A stretch of 64,000 bases of DNA, from positions 124,001 through 188,000 of the forward strand of contig RSEE01000072.1 in the NCBI GenBank assembly GCA_003971905.1, read 5' to 3'. Position numbers and translations under genes: made by a program. The stretch comes from Moniliella sp. 'wahieum'. Lineage: Eukaryota > Basidiomycota > Moniliellomycetes > Moniliellales > Moniliellaceae. The notes under the pieces are model-generated. The model was not told where the DNA came from and did not search any database. It worked only from the letters and a program-made list of their open reading frames with translations. Shown here one piece after another: positions 1-10,624 of this stretch (position 1 is its first letter; every line of letters begins with the position of its first letter).

Positions 1-374
1 GTGGCCGTGGCGGCAGAGGAGGAGGAGGAGGAGGAGGACCAGCACCGGGACCTTATTCTTATCCTCACCAGGCGCACGGGGCGCCCTCTGTACCCCCTGC
101 ACCGGGATACGGGTATGCGCCGTTAGCCTACCCTGCTCCTGCTGTGCCTGGCGGCGCTCCTTGGCCATACTGGCCCGCACCGGCGGCCGCTCCTCAATGG
201 CCCGGCCCTCCACCGCCATCTGCATACCCGGGCTACGATCCGGCTGCGCCAGGTTACCAGCCTGCGTCCGCAGCACCTCCACCAGGTTACCAGCCTGCGT
301 CAGCAGCATCTCCACCAGGCTACCCCCCGCGCCTGGTGCGCCCCCGCCGGGCAGCTACTGAGCTCGCTCACTAG
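1..374 (+). CDS. C-terminal end of an RGG/proline-rich protein (partial)
   Basis: The frame starting at base 3 is open from the left edge to a TAG at 372-374, so this is the 3' end of a gene whose start lies outside the window. The visible part opens with an arginine/glycine stretch (GRGGRGGGGGG) and continues as a proline/tyrosine/alanine-rich tail. The tail includes a repeated element of about 12 residues read as PGYQPASAAPPP and then PGYQPASAASPP. RGG boxes followed by low-complexity PY-rich tails are common in RNA-binding proteins such as hnRNP-like factors and branchpoint-bridging protein, but no folded domain is visible, so the assignment stops at low-complexity, probably RNA-binding, C-terminus. 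The repeat accounts for the similar 30-bp DNA blocks around 255-315. Confidence 0.6.
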   Translation, partial: GRGGRGGGGGGGPAPGPYSYPHQAHGAPSVPPAPGYGYAPLAYPAPAVPGGAPWPYWPAPAAAPQWPGPPPPSAYPGYDPAAPGYQPASAAPPPGYQPASAASPPGYPPRLVRPRRAATELAH

Positions 375-1405
375 TAACTATTCAATCGAGACCCACGCGA
401 CCGTGGCAATGGTGCATGGCAATGCCACATGGCAGGATTACATGGCTTTGTTCTCGCTTGGCGAGATGGGAGGGGACTGGACAACTTGTGTTTCTGCGCG
501 GGCTCAGGACCAGGCCCAGGGCAACCGGTAACACACACAGGGTAGGTTGTAGACCCCAACGCTGATAGAGCGGATCAGTGCGCCGTTCTTCGGGTGCGGG
601 GCAGCTGGCATGACGGATGATGCATGAGATGCGCCATGTGACGTGTGACATCCAGGGAAGCTTCACACACCTCGTCCCCAGCGCCTTTCCGGATATTTCA
701 GGCGTCTCTGACCTCCCCGCCTCGGCCACCCCGCCTGGAGCACGTGTGGGGCTGCGGGATAGTCGACGTATAGTGCAACTAGCTGTGGTTATCTCGAGCT
801 GGCCATCGATGCTCATTACCATTGGGGTCTGCCCAGTGCGGCCTGTTTGGAAAGCTGCTGGTGCGAACAAGATCAGCCGGATCGATGCGTCCATCGTCCA
901 ACTGAACGTTCAAATTCAAACGAGGGAGGGTGCAACCCTAGCACTGAGCCTCGGCTCGGCTGCTGCGTTTGGCCGCGCCCTGCCGCCCAGCGCCCAGCAG
1001 GGCTGTCGCGGGTGGCGCAGTGGCGGCACGGCGTACGGCACAGCGCCAGTGTGGCGCGCAGACGCGCGCGCGGCGCGTCGCAGGCGCGCGCACCGCCCGG
1101 CACAGCAGCAGTGTGCGCCCCGACACTCGTCACACGCCGTGGCTGCTGTGGGATGTCACCGATCGTCTCACCACTCACCGCCCAGCGCTCCTCTCCTTTC
1201 TCATCGATCAGCCATCCTCTCTGCGGAGCGAAGGCTTACAGCAGACACCGCCTCGCCATCACCATCGCCTGCTCCATCTCCATCTCCATCTCCCCCTCTG
1301 TCTCCACCACCACCACCACCACCTCCACCGCCACCTCGCATCCCCCGCCCGCCCTTCTCCCTCGCGGCCCCACGCCCTGCCTCGTGCGTGCGTCCGTTGT
1401 CCCCG
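375..1405. other. Intergenic region and probable 5' UTR of the phosphatase gene
   Basis: No convincing gene is visible. The first half is mixed sequence. About 950-1130 is very rich in CG dinucleotides and short GCGC runs. About 1170-1400 is a pyrimidine-rich stretch with CACCACCACC and CCATCTCCAT runs that leads up to the ATG at 1406 and looks like a promoter or 5' UTR. A long open frame crosses this region in phase with the downstream gene, but its composition upstream of 1406 is not protein-like. Confidence 0.4.
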
Positions 1406-3707
1406 ATGAGTAGCAGCGCCGACGTGATCACCCAGGTCGCTCCTGAAGCCAGCGCTGGCCTCCTGCCCCTCCGTCGTCCTCTCCCGCTCGCCGCTGCCCT
1501 GCCCTCGCCCGAGCAGACACAACAAGCCATCCACGCTGCTGAACATGCTGCCCGCGCGCACCTTTACCAGCAGCGCCGCCACATCTGTCTTGCTCAGCAC
1601 CTTCCACCTCCCTCCACTCCACCGCCCACTCCGCCCACTTCCCCCCCGTCCGCCCTTGCGTCGTCAGCGCCTCCACCGGCGCCCCGTCCGTCCGACTCCA
1701 CCGCCACTGCTGCCCCCTCGTCTTCCCGTACCACCATCGCCTCTCCGTCGGTACATCCACCGCCTCCCCGTCCGTCCGATTCCACGAGCCCTGCTGCGCC
1801 CTCGTCCTCCCGTGCCACCATTGTATCCCCTGCACAGGCCAACCAGGCTTGCTCCGATGCCGATGCCGTGCCTGATCCTGCGCACCCCCCAACCTCGGGC
1901 CCTACACCCGTATCTTCTTATCGCACCCCGGGTGCACCATTGCGTGGTCAGGCTCAGGCTGGGCCAAAGGACGCCTACGCCTCCTCGCCGCCGCTGTCGC
2001 ACCGAGAAAAGGTCACGCCAGGCAAGAAGGTCGGTCCATTGCGGCGGCTGGTACGGCTGTTTATCTGTGCCTCGGCTGAAACGGAAGAGATGGCCTATGG
2101 AGATGGAGTGTCGGTTTCGGCTTCGGCTGCGGCTGGTGCCGATGCTACGGCTACGGCTACGGGTTCGGGTCCTCCCGCTGTGGAAAAGCATCCTCCAACA
2201 AAAGGCTCACCCAACCTGCTCGGACCTCGGTCTTCCTCGCCCGCTACACCCAACACGCTTGCTCCCCCCCCCGCGCAGGAGAAGGAGAAGGAGAAGGAGA
2301 GCGATGTTCGTGCGCTAGGCGCAGGTACAGGTACAGGTACAGGTACAGGTACAGGGGCAGGCGCCACCGCCCCTTCTCTCCATCCGACACGGGAGACCGC
2401 TACGCCGTCCACGTCGGCGGAAGAAACGGCGGCGGCGAGCGGGACAAGCCAAGCGGCGTTACCCCAAGACGGCTATCGCAGCTAGCTCCACTGCTTCCAT
2501 CCACAAGCACGAGCATGAGCACGAGCACGAGCGAGGGGAGAGGAAGAGTGACCCTTCCCTCCCTGAGCCCACGGGGCAACAGACCACGACGCACCCCCCC
2601 GCCGAACTAGGTGCGTACACCTTGGCTGCGCCACGGATGCAGCACAAGTCCTCTACAGATTCGCGCTGGACGCACGACTCGCGTCCGAGCGGGGCCTACG
2701 CGCCTGGCGTGGTGGGTGGCAAGTTAGTTGGGCGGGAGGAGACGGAAGATGTGTTGTCTGCCGCGGTTGTTCCGCCCGGGTCGAGTTTGCCACCGCCTAC
2801 GCCGACGCTGGAGCGGGCTGCGATGCCCGTGTCGTCTTCGTTGGCCGAGTTGGTGGTTGGGCCTGGTGCGTCGCCTGCTGCGCCCGACCAGACATCGGGT
2901 TCGCCTGCGCAGGAGGAAGAGGTGGCTGGTCTTGGGCTGGATCTGGACGATGGGGATGAGATCGGGATCCCCTCGGAGGACGAGGTGGGGATTGCTGTGA
3001 CACCTGTTGATGGGACGGAAGCGGACGAGACCGAGGTGCCAGGGGAAGAAGAGGATGTGTATTATGATGAGCAGTGGCTTCAATGGGAGTTGGAGGAGGA
3101 GCAACGGTTGATTTTGCAAGGTGGGGCTGGTGTGCCGCATGACGAGCAGGGTAATCCGATGCCTCTGTTGGAAGAGGTGCATCCGCAAGATCAAGGTCGA
3201 AAGTGTCTTGTGCTGGATTTGGACGAGACGTTGGTCCATTCATCGTTCAAGATGATCCCCCAGGCGGACTTTATTGTACCCGTCGAGATTGAGGAGGAAG
3301 TGCACCATGTGTATGTGGCAAAACGGCCGGGGGTGGACGAATTTCTACGCCGGATGGGCGAGGCGTATGAGATTGTAGTCTTTACCGCTTCGTTGAGCAA
3401 GTACGCGGACCCCGTACTGGACCTACTGGACATTCATCGTGTTGTTCGCCACCGTCTGTTTCGGGAACACTGCTTACCCCACCGCGGGACGTACGTGAAA
3501 GACTTATCGATGCTCGGAAGACACGTAAAGGAAGTGATTATCCTGGACAACTCACCCGCTTCCTACATTTTCCACGCTACGAATGCCGTTCCGGTTTCCT
3601 CCTGGTTCTCCGACCCGCACGATACAGAGTTGTTGGACATGTGTCCTTTCCTCCTCGACCTGACCAAGGTGGAGGACGTACGAGCAGTACTGGATGGCGC
3701 ACTCTAA
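1406..3707 (+). CDS. SCP/Psr-type CTD-like phosphatase (NIF/FCP1 domain) with long disordered N-terminus
   Basis: A HAD-superfamily serine/threonine phosphatase of the NLI-interacting-factor class, which removes phosphate from RNA polymerase II CTD-like or plasma-membrane stress-signalling substrates. The catalytic loop [10 protein letters not shown] is encoded from base 3216, with the two aspartates of the DxDx(T/V) motif. The domain then runs through [27 protein letters not shown]-type sequence and the ILDNSP loop to the C-terminus at 3707, about 175 residues and normal for the family. The part before it, from the ATG at 1406, is Ser/Pro/Ala-rich and later acidic, and is probably disordered. 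The N-terminal part reads in one frame until a stop at 2485, while the catalytic part lies in another frame that is open from 2319. The switch must fall between about 2319 and 2485, where there is a GGTACA hexamer repeat (2323-2355). An intron or a lost base would both explain it. Yeast Psr1/Psr2 are the nearest functional guess. Confidence 0.8.
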
Positions 3708-4577
3708 CTCCTCCTTCCTCGCTTCTTCCTCCACGGCAGACGTGACGTCAACGACCTTTTTACGCATGTTCCTCCCCCTCCTCCTCTTTGTTCCCAGCTT
3801 CCCTGTTCTCCGCATGGCTCTCTCGGCTCTCTCGACCCCCGTCCCAACCCCCCCAACTCCCACCTCCCACCTCCCACATCCCACCTCCCACATCCCACCT
3901 CCCAACTCCCAACTCCCAACTCCCAGACGCCCCGTACTCGCATCCGCTTCTGTCCCCTAATTTCCTTTACCTTCCGCTCTGTGGTGGACTGTGATACCCC
4001 CGCGCCCTCAACCCCCACCCCTCTCACTCCTCACTCCCCCTCCCCCCTCCCCCCTCTCCCCCAACCGCTAACCCCCAAGGGCGAGCAAGCAAAGTGCATG
4101 GGCCAGCATACGCTACGATCGACCTAGAACTGATTAGTTACCTGGGTAACCTGATTGAAGATCGCGCGATCGCGCAACCGCGCCATCCCGAACCATCGTC
4201 GTACGACCCGCGAAATCCATTTTTTGCAGCATCCTTTCCTTTGCCTGGCTGGGATGCGTGTACGTACGTGTACGTGTACCTCTCCACGAGCCAGGTACCG
4301 CAGCCTAGTTAGGTGCCTCACCGATCGCGCTGCCTGCCGAGCTACCACGGCCAGGCTGCGACCAGGCTACCACATGTCCATAGCCCATTGCCCATTGAGG
4401 ATCGCCCATCGCCCATTGTCATCCTGGTGTGCGGTAGGAGGTTATAAGGGAAAGCCAAAGGCAGGCAGGCCAGTAGGTAGGTAAGGAGAGTAGGAGGGTA
4501 AGGGGGAGGAATGGATGGAGGGAAGGAGGGAGGGAGGGAAGGAGGTGAGATATGAGTGTGAGGGATGGTAGGGTAAT
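3708..4577. other. Convergent intergenic region with pyrimidine minisatellite
   Basis: This lies between the phosphatase stop codon and the DPM2 stop codon on the opposite strand, so it holds two 3' ends. It contains the CT-rich minisatellite listed separately, a C/T-rich block at 4000-4070, a purine-rich GGGAGG/GGAAGG block at 4500-4545, and no recognisable gene. Confidence 0.5.
3848..3927. repeat. Short tandem repeat of CCCACCT / CCCAACT / CCCACAT units
   Basis: About 80 bp made almost entirely of imperfect 7-bp pyrimidine-rich units (CTCCCAC, ATCCCAC, CTCCCAA) in the 3' flank of the phosphatase gene. All purines are A, so one strand is C/T/A and the other G/A/T. It is probably a slippage-prone minisatellite with no coding role. 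Confidence 0.75.
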
Positions 4578-5130
4578 TTACTCGACAATACGTTGTGCCT
4601 GCTTTTGGCGCTTCTTATCGGCCTCCTTCTTGAGGACCATGCCGACAAACGCGCCGATACCACTGAGGCCAACGACGAGCGCCACGGCGGGCAGACGGAT
4701 GGCCCACACCCGGTCGGGGAAAAAGGTTTGCAGGTACGCATCGGCCGGTAACAGCGGCTGCACACACACACAAGCACATAACCGCGCAACGTTAGCGTTA
4801 GCGTTAGCGTTACACAACGGGGCATCGTCATAGCAGGAGTGGGAGCGGTAGGTTAGGTGGGTGTCTGGGGCCTACGCCGATCCAGATCCAGGTACAGGTC
4901 CGGGTCCCTGCCAAGCCGGACGAACGAGAGGGGAGAGGCGACGTACAGTGACCAAGGCCCAGAGCGTGTAGTAGGTAAAGATGAACGTGGCGGCGGCCAT
5001 GAGTGAGCCGCCGAGCAAGCGGTCGGAAGCTCCCTGTCGGCAGAGCCAGTCAGCCGTCAGCTCTCAGTCGTCCGCCAGCCACGGAAGAAGAGCAACGAAG
5101 AGGGCGGGAGGAAGGAGGAGGACGTACCAT
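4578..5130 (-). CDS. DPM2: DPM2, regulatory subunit of dolichol-phosphate mannose synthase
   Basis: A small ER membrane protein that stabilises the DPM1 catalytic subunit making dolichol-P-mannose for N-glycans, GPI anchors and O-mannosylation. Three exons join cleanly. The first coding exon is only the ATG (5128-5130), followed by GTACGT. Exon 2 (4947-5033) encodes 29 residues ending FIFTYYTLWALVT, the family's first membrane segment with its FTYYT motif. Exon 3 (4578-4757) starts PLLPADAYLQTFFPDRVWAI and contains the second membrane segment (AVALVVGLSGIGAFVGMVL) and a basic tail. The spliced protein is 89 residues against the usual 80-90. Introns are 5034-5127 and 4758-4946, both with GTACGT donors and CAG acceptors. 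It diverges from the recycling factor gene, with about 290 bp between the two start codons. No frame correction is needed here. Confidence 0.9.
4787..4815. repeat. GTTAGC hexamer repeat inside DPM2 intron 2
   Basis: Four consecutive copies of GTTAGC (the last degenerate to GTTACA) lie in the second DPM2 intron. On the coding strand this reads as GCTAAC, which is close to a fungal branch-site core (CTAAC), so the run offers several potential branch points upstream of the acceptor at 4758. Confidence 0.7.
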
Positions 5131-5417
5131 GGCGTGCGAGCAGACGAGGACGAGCGGGACGAGGAAGAGAAGATGCGGTGGCTGGCACCAGCGAGAAGTG
5201 GGGCGGCAGGGCCAAGGGGCGCGCCGCGGCGGAATTCCACAGACACGAGGCAGGCGGAACGCAAGCGGCGTGGCTGCGCGTGTGCCTTCCGCCCGTCTTC
5301 CGCCCCCCGCGGCTGCACAGGCCATCCCGCTGAGAGAGGAGGAAGGAGGAAGGCCCAAGGCAGGCCCAAGCCAGCGCAACGCAGCCCACGCACGAACTTT
5401 GGCCCACCAACCTGCTC

Positions 5418-6660
5418 GTGATGAAGACTACGCTCCTGCGCCGTCTTCCGGATCTTGTGCGTGCGGGACCGCGTGCCTCCGTGTCCCTGAGCGCGGCTCG
5501 GGGCGCAGTGGGAGCCGCTGCGGCGGTGTCACACGTGTCGCACGGGCCTTCTGCCGTGGGTATGGCTTTTGCAGCGCCGGTGCGGGGCCTGCATGTGTCC
5601 CCCCCGCACTGAAGAAGGACAACAAGAAGGACAACAAGAAGGACAGTAAGAAGGACAAGGGCAAGAAGGGCAAGAAGGTGGAGGAGGACGAGGAGGAGGA
5701 CGATGCGCCGCGGGGCAAAAAGGCCAACAAATCGTCAGCCGGTGAACCCGAGTACGACCCTGACTACGTCCCCTCCAAGGTGGAACATATCCTGACGCGG
5801 GGCAAGACGGCAGTGGCGGACTTGCTGTCGCGTGTGGGCCGGCCGGATCCAAGTACGTTGGTTTGAGGTTGCTTTCCTTTGACTTTGCCTTGTGTTCTTG
5901 CCGCTGAGAAAGAGGGGCGAGCGCCGAACCTGAGACTGATGCGTATGGTGTGGAACAGAGATGCTGGAGAAACTGGTGGTGCAGCTGCACCATAACGACA
6001 AGGACTCGAGTCACAGCCTGATGGAACTCGCTACGGTGGGTGTGCAGAACAACCAGTTCCTCGTTCACTGCTTTGACCCAGAGGTACGCACTTCTCCTCC
6101 CCCCCTTCCTCCCACCTTGGTCTCTACGAGCAAGCTAACGCAAAGGTCCCAGTCGGTCAAGGCGGTGGAGAAGGCCGTGTACGACTCGTCGTTGGATTTG
6201 GTCCCGATGATCCAGCCGGGTGACGAGGAAGGTACGATTCGGATTCCGGTGCCCAAGCCGACGGTGGAGTTGCGGGATGGGTTGATCAAGGACCTTGGCA
6301 AGGCTGCGGAGCATTCCCGAAGGGAGGTGCGCGATGTGCGTCGGGTCGCCATGAAGGGCATCAAGAATGATGTCAATGAGGGTCTCATTGGCGAGTCGGA
6401 GGGCAAAAAGTTCGAGAAGGATGTACGTGATTTGCTCTTGTTTGGTTTGGGTCTTGGGTCTTCGGTTTGGGTCTTTGTTGAGGGGCTTTCGGTTCTTTCC
6501 TTTCCCTCCTGTGGGAGTGGGCGGACGGATGGATGGGATTGAGTTGCTGACGCTACATGTCCAGGTTGACAAGGAGATCAAGAAGGTGACCGATGCGATT
6601 GACAAGCTGCAGACCGAGGGCCAGAAGAAGCTCAAGGCAGTTGTGGTGGACGACGCGTAA
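5418..6660 (+). CDS. RRF1: Mitochondrial ribosome recycling factor
   Basis: Releases mitochondrial ribosomes after termination together with a mitochondrial EF-G. The N-terminus is an arginine-rich, acid-free presequence (MMKTTLLRRLPDLVRAGPRA) ending near RGLHVSPP. A lysine-rich linker (KKDNKKDNKKD) follows, and then the RRF fold: EHILTRGKTAVADLL, IRIPVPKPTVELRDGLIKDL, RREVRDVRRVAMKGIK and a C-terminal helix VDKEIKKVTDAIDKLQ. Exons are 5418-5852, 5959-6083, 6153-6422 and 6565-6660, with donors GTACGT, GTACGC and GTACGT and CAG acceptors. Exon 1 changes frame inside a run of seven C at about 5600-5606. One missing C would join the presequence to the linker as HVSPPALKKD. It diverges from DPM2. 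Confidence 0.88.
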
Positions 6661-7143
6661 GTACCAAGTTAAGCGGAAGAAGTGGCGTTACGTTGATTGG
6701 AGACAACGTGTGTATGCTTCCCCACCTTGCCCTAAGAACCTCAGCATCAAGATCAAGATCAAGTGCAATATCAAGGTCGAATGGATATCGAATGGATATC
6801 GATACCGCCCGCCCCAAATCCACTTTGTAGCTCATTCTCTGCTTCTTGGTCCGATGCGACCTTCGCTACGTCCTAGTCATACCCACGATGTGTCGCGTCG
6901 CTGTGCCTAGCTAATCTACCAGCACACCAGGGAGAGAGAGAACGACGATGGATGATGCGGACGATCCTCTGCACTGTGGGTGGGCTTGACCCTACAACTG
7001 ACGGGCGCGAGAAGGGGAGGTCTATTTGGCCGCATTGGAGAGGCATGTGGGGACATAGAAGAGCAGGCGAGGGGGGGGGGGGGGTCAAAAGGGGTGGGGC
7101 AAATCGTTCGAACCCACCCTGACCGAGACGCGACAACTGATGA
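6661..7143. other. Convergent intergenic region
   Basis: This lies between two convergent genes. It contains a short AT-richer stretch (6745-6800) with repeated ATCAAG and ATGGATATCG units and a run of 13 G interrupted by nothing else at about 7070-7083. No gene is seen. Confidence 0.4.
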
Positions 7144-7893
7144 TCACTTGCTTGCTTTGGCCAGGGGGGCATCGAAGGTAACGGTGTACGACCAGTCGGT
7201 AGGGCAGTCCGATGAATGGGTAAGGTCGCAATCTTCTGCGCGGAGACCCGCGGCCGGGTCATGGGCCTGCGTGAAGAAACTAAAGTTGTACTTGGGCGGG
7301 GAGGAGCGTGCGCGCCCGACTGCGGGTTAAATTGGATGGACGTAACGTTAAACCCATCATCGTTGGTGGTGGAGCCCTTAAGGTAAAAGAGTTGCCACTT
7401 GGTCTGTTGGTCCGACACGTCGGTACAAGGCGCATCGATAAACTCGATCAGGGGCGCGTCGACCGAGGTGGTATTGGCCGTCACGCACTTGGACGCGCTC
7501 GAGTCGAGTGTCAGACGGCCAATGGCGCTATCGCCATTCGCACTGGAACTCAGCGACTGGAAGTAGAATTCTTGCGACTTGTTCTGTCCTCAGAGCAGTC
7601 AGCACACGCAGCATCTCGTCGCGCTCAGTCATCAGCTGTGTGACTCTCAAATGGGGGAGGGTCTACCATCAGAGATGCAGGACGTACAGCTGCGGTCGAC
7701 AAGGAGTCAGTTGAGCCCTGGTTGCCAAAGGAGATATAGTTGGTGGAGGCGTAGTTCCCCTCGTTGGCGCGCCCAATGAGCACGAGGTGAGCAGGGCCTT
7801 GAACAGAAGGGGTGTCGCGCGGAAGAGAGGGCATGGCCAGCGCGGCGGGAGCAGGGCGGCGAGAGAGAAGAGGGCGCGGTAGAGGACATGCAT
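7144..7893 (-). CDS. Small secreted protein, unrecognised family
   Basis: I do not recognise the family. The start ATG (7891-7893) opens a signal peptide reading MHVLYRALFSLAALLP followed, after a frame change, by AALAMPSLPRDTP. The probable mature protein continues VQGPAHLVLIGRANEGNYAS to an intron (7584-7687, donor GTACGT, acceptor CAG). After it comes FYFQSLSSSANGDSAIGRLT, SKCVTANTTSVDAPLIEF and DQQTKWQLFYLKG, with a second frame change before KYNFSFFTQAHDPAAG and a stop at 7144-7146 after FDAPLAKASK. It has about 210 residues, several N-glycosylation sequons (NTT, NVT, NFS) and four or five cysteines. The repeated QWxLFY/WSYTV layout resembles beta-rich cell-surface or ricin-B-like secreted proteins of basidiomycetes, but this is only an impression. 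A TATA box lies about 100 bp upstream. Confidence 0.65.
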
Positions 7894-7990
7894 GGTGAGA
7901 AAGAGTGGGAAGGCGAGGGGAGGGCGAACAAAAACGTGGAACGGATGTTGGGGTGGAGGAAAAGGGGTGGACATATCGATCCATCGTCTC

Positions 7991-7996
7991 TTTATA
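7991..7996 (-). promoter_or_regulatory. TATA box of the secreted-protein gene
   Basis: On the minus strand the sequence reads ATATAAAG, with TATAAA at 7996-7991, 98 bp upstream of the ATG at 7893. The PDC gene has a TATAAG at almost the same distance from its ATG. Confidence 0.5.
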
Positions 7997-7999
7997 TGG

Positions 8000-10161
8000 T
8001 TGTCCTCAGCGCCGCGGCAAAAAAGCGAATCAGGCAGAGTACTATATGTCTTTGATCTTCCAAATGTGGCGTTGGCCACAAGGCTGCAATGACATACACT
8101 GGGCCCCGCCCGGAGTTCCGTATCCCTCCTCCTCGCTTCTTCCCCAAAGCCGTCGGCCCGTCTCGTTATGATTTTCGTCCACAAACCCAGTAGGCCGGGG
8201 AGCTAGGAAAGGGTCGGAGCTCTGTGGCGTTCGAGCTTGGCGGACATTCTGCGCTAATAGCGAGGGCAAACATCCTATGAGTTTTTGTGGCGCAGGCGCA
8301 ACTATCTAATAGGGAGCCACACCAAGCTCCAAGAGCTATACGATCGCCAAGGTCATCTTGGATGGTCAAGCTTCAAGATTCAATTGAATGACCCTTGTGG
8401 CATTATGTGAGCCCTGGACACCTGAGCACCTGGAGAGCGCACCGCGGCCTCAGCAACCAGCAACCAGCAACCAGCCGTCGGCACCTGCCGGGGCCCAAGC
8501 CGTGGCCCGCAGTCTCTCCCTTACCTCGCCTCGCTCGCTCGGTAGTACAAGTTGCTTCACCAGAGTCCGACACTGGTGGGGTATTGGTCCGATCCGATTC
8601 ATGAGCCTGCTTGAAGCTTGAGCCAACCGGCTCACGTCCGCTCTCCCGATGCATGATGGGTGCCAACGCTGCCAGCTGGAGCTTGCCCCGCAGTTCCGGG
8701 GGCCAGGGAGTGGTCCCCCCGCGGCCAATGGCCTACTTGGCGTTCAGGCTGAGCGCGCTGAGCACAGCCCAGTGGAAGACATGTCCTGCGCCATGGTGGG
8801 GACGGGCGACGCGTGACGGCCCCGGCTCACTAGTCACTGAATAAGCGGAATGGATGACAATTGGAGCGCGGGAGACGCTGGCACGGAACTCCGGTGCGGG
8901 TGGGCGCAACGCAGAGTGAGCAACTAACTCCATGGAGAACAGCCACCAAATCCCCCCGGCTGCGGCTGACAACCAATAATCGACACCCACCAATCGATAA
9001 TCGATAATCCATCCTGCAGTACAGCTAGCTTTGGACGACCGTCCGACGAAGAAGGACGAAGAAGGATTTGGATCCCGCCTGGCAGATACCGACTGCGAAC
9101 CCACCCGCCGAGCTTTGCTCTTGCTCTTGTTTCCCACGACACTCTTCGCGCGGAAGACGGGGACGCGGGTGGTTGGGGTGCTCGTCGCCTCGTCACTGGG
9201 CCCACGAAGATCCAAGCGACGGGACGGGGTACCGCTCCGAGACTCTCAGTGGCTGTACAGGCGTGCGATATGGTCTCTGGTCTCTCTGCGTTGGGTTTGG
9301 ACGACGATGGTCAAAGGCGTGCCTCACCCGGTCTGAGCGGCCGGTGTGCGTTTCTCTGCACCGCGCGCGATGCACCAGCGGCTATGAGTATGATGAGGAT
9401 CAAGTGGTCCACCGTCGTTCCGCTCTACGTAGATTCAATCCTGGAAATCAGCTAAGGAAGATGCGCACATATGCACCGTGACCCGTGACTGATCAAGTTG
9501 ATCTTTACTGTGAGGAGGGGGAGGGGGTGCCACGTCGAATGCACATCCTGGGGATTTCCAATCCAAACAGGTGATGCGGACGAGGTGAGTTCACCGGGAA
9601 CCATAACCATAGGTATGGGCACCAAGCCTTACGCTGTCCATGATGCCAAAGCGGAGGCACCGTGAATGGGCATGCAGCTTGGATGACGCCTGCGGCGGAG
9701 TATACGCGGAAGAATGAGTAGATGGGAGGGGAAGCCCTTATTGATCCCTGACGCGCCTGACATACCATCAACTTGCCGCTGCCCCTCTCCCCCCCCCCAT
9801 ACACTCCCCCATAGGACCGCTCCTTGTTTTTTTCTCCTCCTACACGCAGGAGCACAACTAGCGTCCTGCTGCGGCAGTGGATCTTGAACGAATCAAAGGA
9901 GGCCCCAAAGGCGAAGAGCACACGAGGAAGGTGCAACATGTAGGGTTGAATGCATGGGAGTAGGTGGACACATGGTATGATGGGAACAGTCAAGCTGGGG
10001 AGATGAAAAGGAAAACAAAAAAGATGAACGTTGGTGGTTGTGCAAAGGGAGGGAAGATGCAGGCCCTAGCGAATGGAGTGGGGAGACAACCCAAACTGAG
10101 CGCGATCCTCTTGGACACGCCTAAGGATCCACGCCCAGTGGAGGTAAGTGAGCAAGACGAC
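8000..10161. other. Gene-free stretch of about 2.2 kb
   Basis: No conserved gene is recognised in either strand. It contains short palindromic ATCGAT/ATAATCGAT runs (8980-9012), GGAAGACGG-type purine clusters and CTTGAAGCTTGAG palindromes (8368-8380, 8610-8622). A minus-strand open frame (9505-9993) has one stretch, MLHLPRVLFAFGASFDSFKI, that looks locally protein-like but is followed by low-quality sequence. It could hide an exon of a poorly conserved gene. Confidence 0.35.
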
Positions 10162-10624
10162 TTATCCTGCGCGTCCTACCGAGCCCATCTCGAGGCCTTG
10201 GTTACGCGCAGCACGCATGGCGTCTGGGTGGAACGCATGGATGGACCGCGTGACCAGAGTCCATCCTCCAGCAACGCATTGGCACTGAGCCGGAGCGAGC
10301 GGGTGTCCGAGGCGTAGATGGTGATGGTGAGTTCAGCCGGGGCGGGGGCGTGGTGGTGGCGGTAGTGGGGTGCTGCTGCTTCCGGGGGGAGGAGAGAGGA
10401 GGAGAGGAATGGACCAGGTCTTGACCACGTCCATCGGACGCAGTTCCTTGTCGACGGTCAGGACGCGCTGGACGATCTGGGCATCGTGCTGAGACGGGTA
10501 GGGGATGCGCAGCGAGCTGGGTGGGGTGAGTACGCGGGAAGGGGGGGGGCAGAGGGGGGCGGTGAGAAACGTACAGCGAGTGGGGAAGGTCTTCGCCCCT
10601 GGGCAGCGTGGGCGAGGCGGGCAT
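10162..10624 (-). CDS. PCC1: EKC/KEOPS complex subunit Pcc1
   Basis: The dimerisation subunit of KEOPS, which makes the t6A37 modification of ANN-decoding tRNAs and affects telomeres and transcription. Exon 1 (10575-10624) encodes MPASPTLPRGEDLPHSL. The intron 10517-10574 has a GTACGT donor and CAG acceptor. Exon 2 opens SLRIPYPSQHDAQIVQRVL and continues TVDKELRPMDVVKTW, matching the family pattern L-x-IPF...A-x-x-L-x-x-D-x-E. The second strand and helix follow as ELTITIYASDTRSLRLSANA and then WTLVTRSIHAFHPDA. Two frame changes are needed, one in a C-rich stretch at about 10330-10415 and one near 10275. The stop is TAA at 10162-10164. The encoded protein would be about 120-140 residues against 80-130 for the family. 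Confidence 0.75.

Noticed and set aside
617-1405. N-terminal extension of the phosphatase frame upstream of 1406
   Set aside because: The composition is not protein-like and includes a pyrimidine leader. The ATG at 1406 is the first after the leader and starts plausible coding sequence.
4254-4280. CGTACGTACGTGTACGTGTAC as a cluster of donors or a small gene
   Set aside because: It is simple alternating sequence in a convergent spacer with no adjoining exon.
4787-4815. Interstitial telomere repeat
   Set aside because: The unit is GTTAGC (TTAGCG), not TTAGGG, it has four copies only, and it lies in a DPM2 intron far from any chromosome end.
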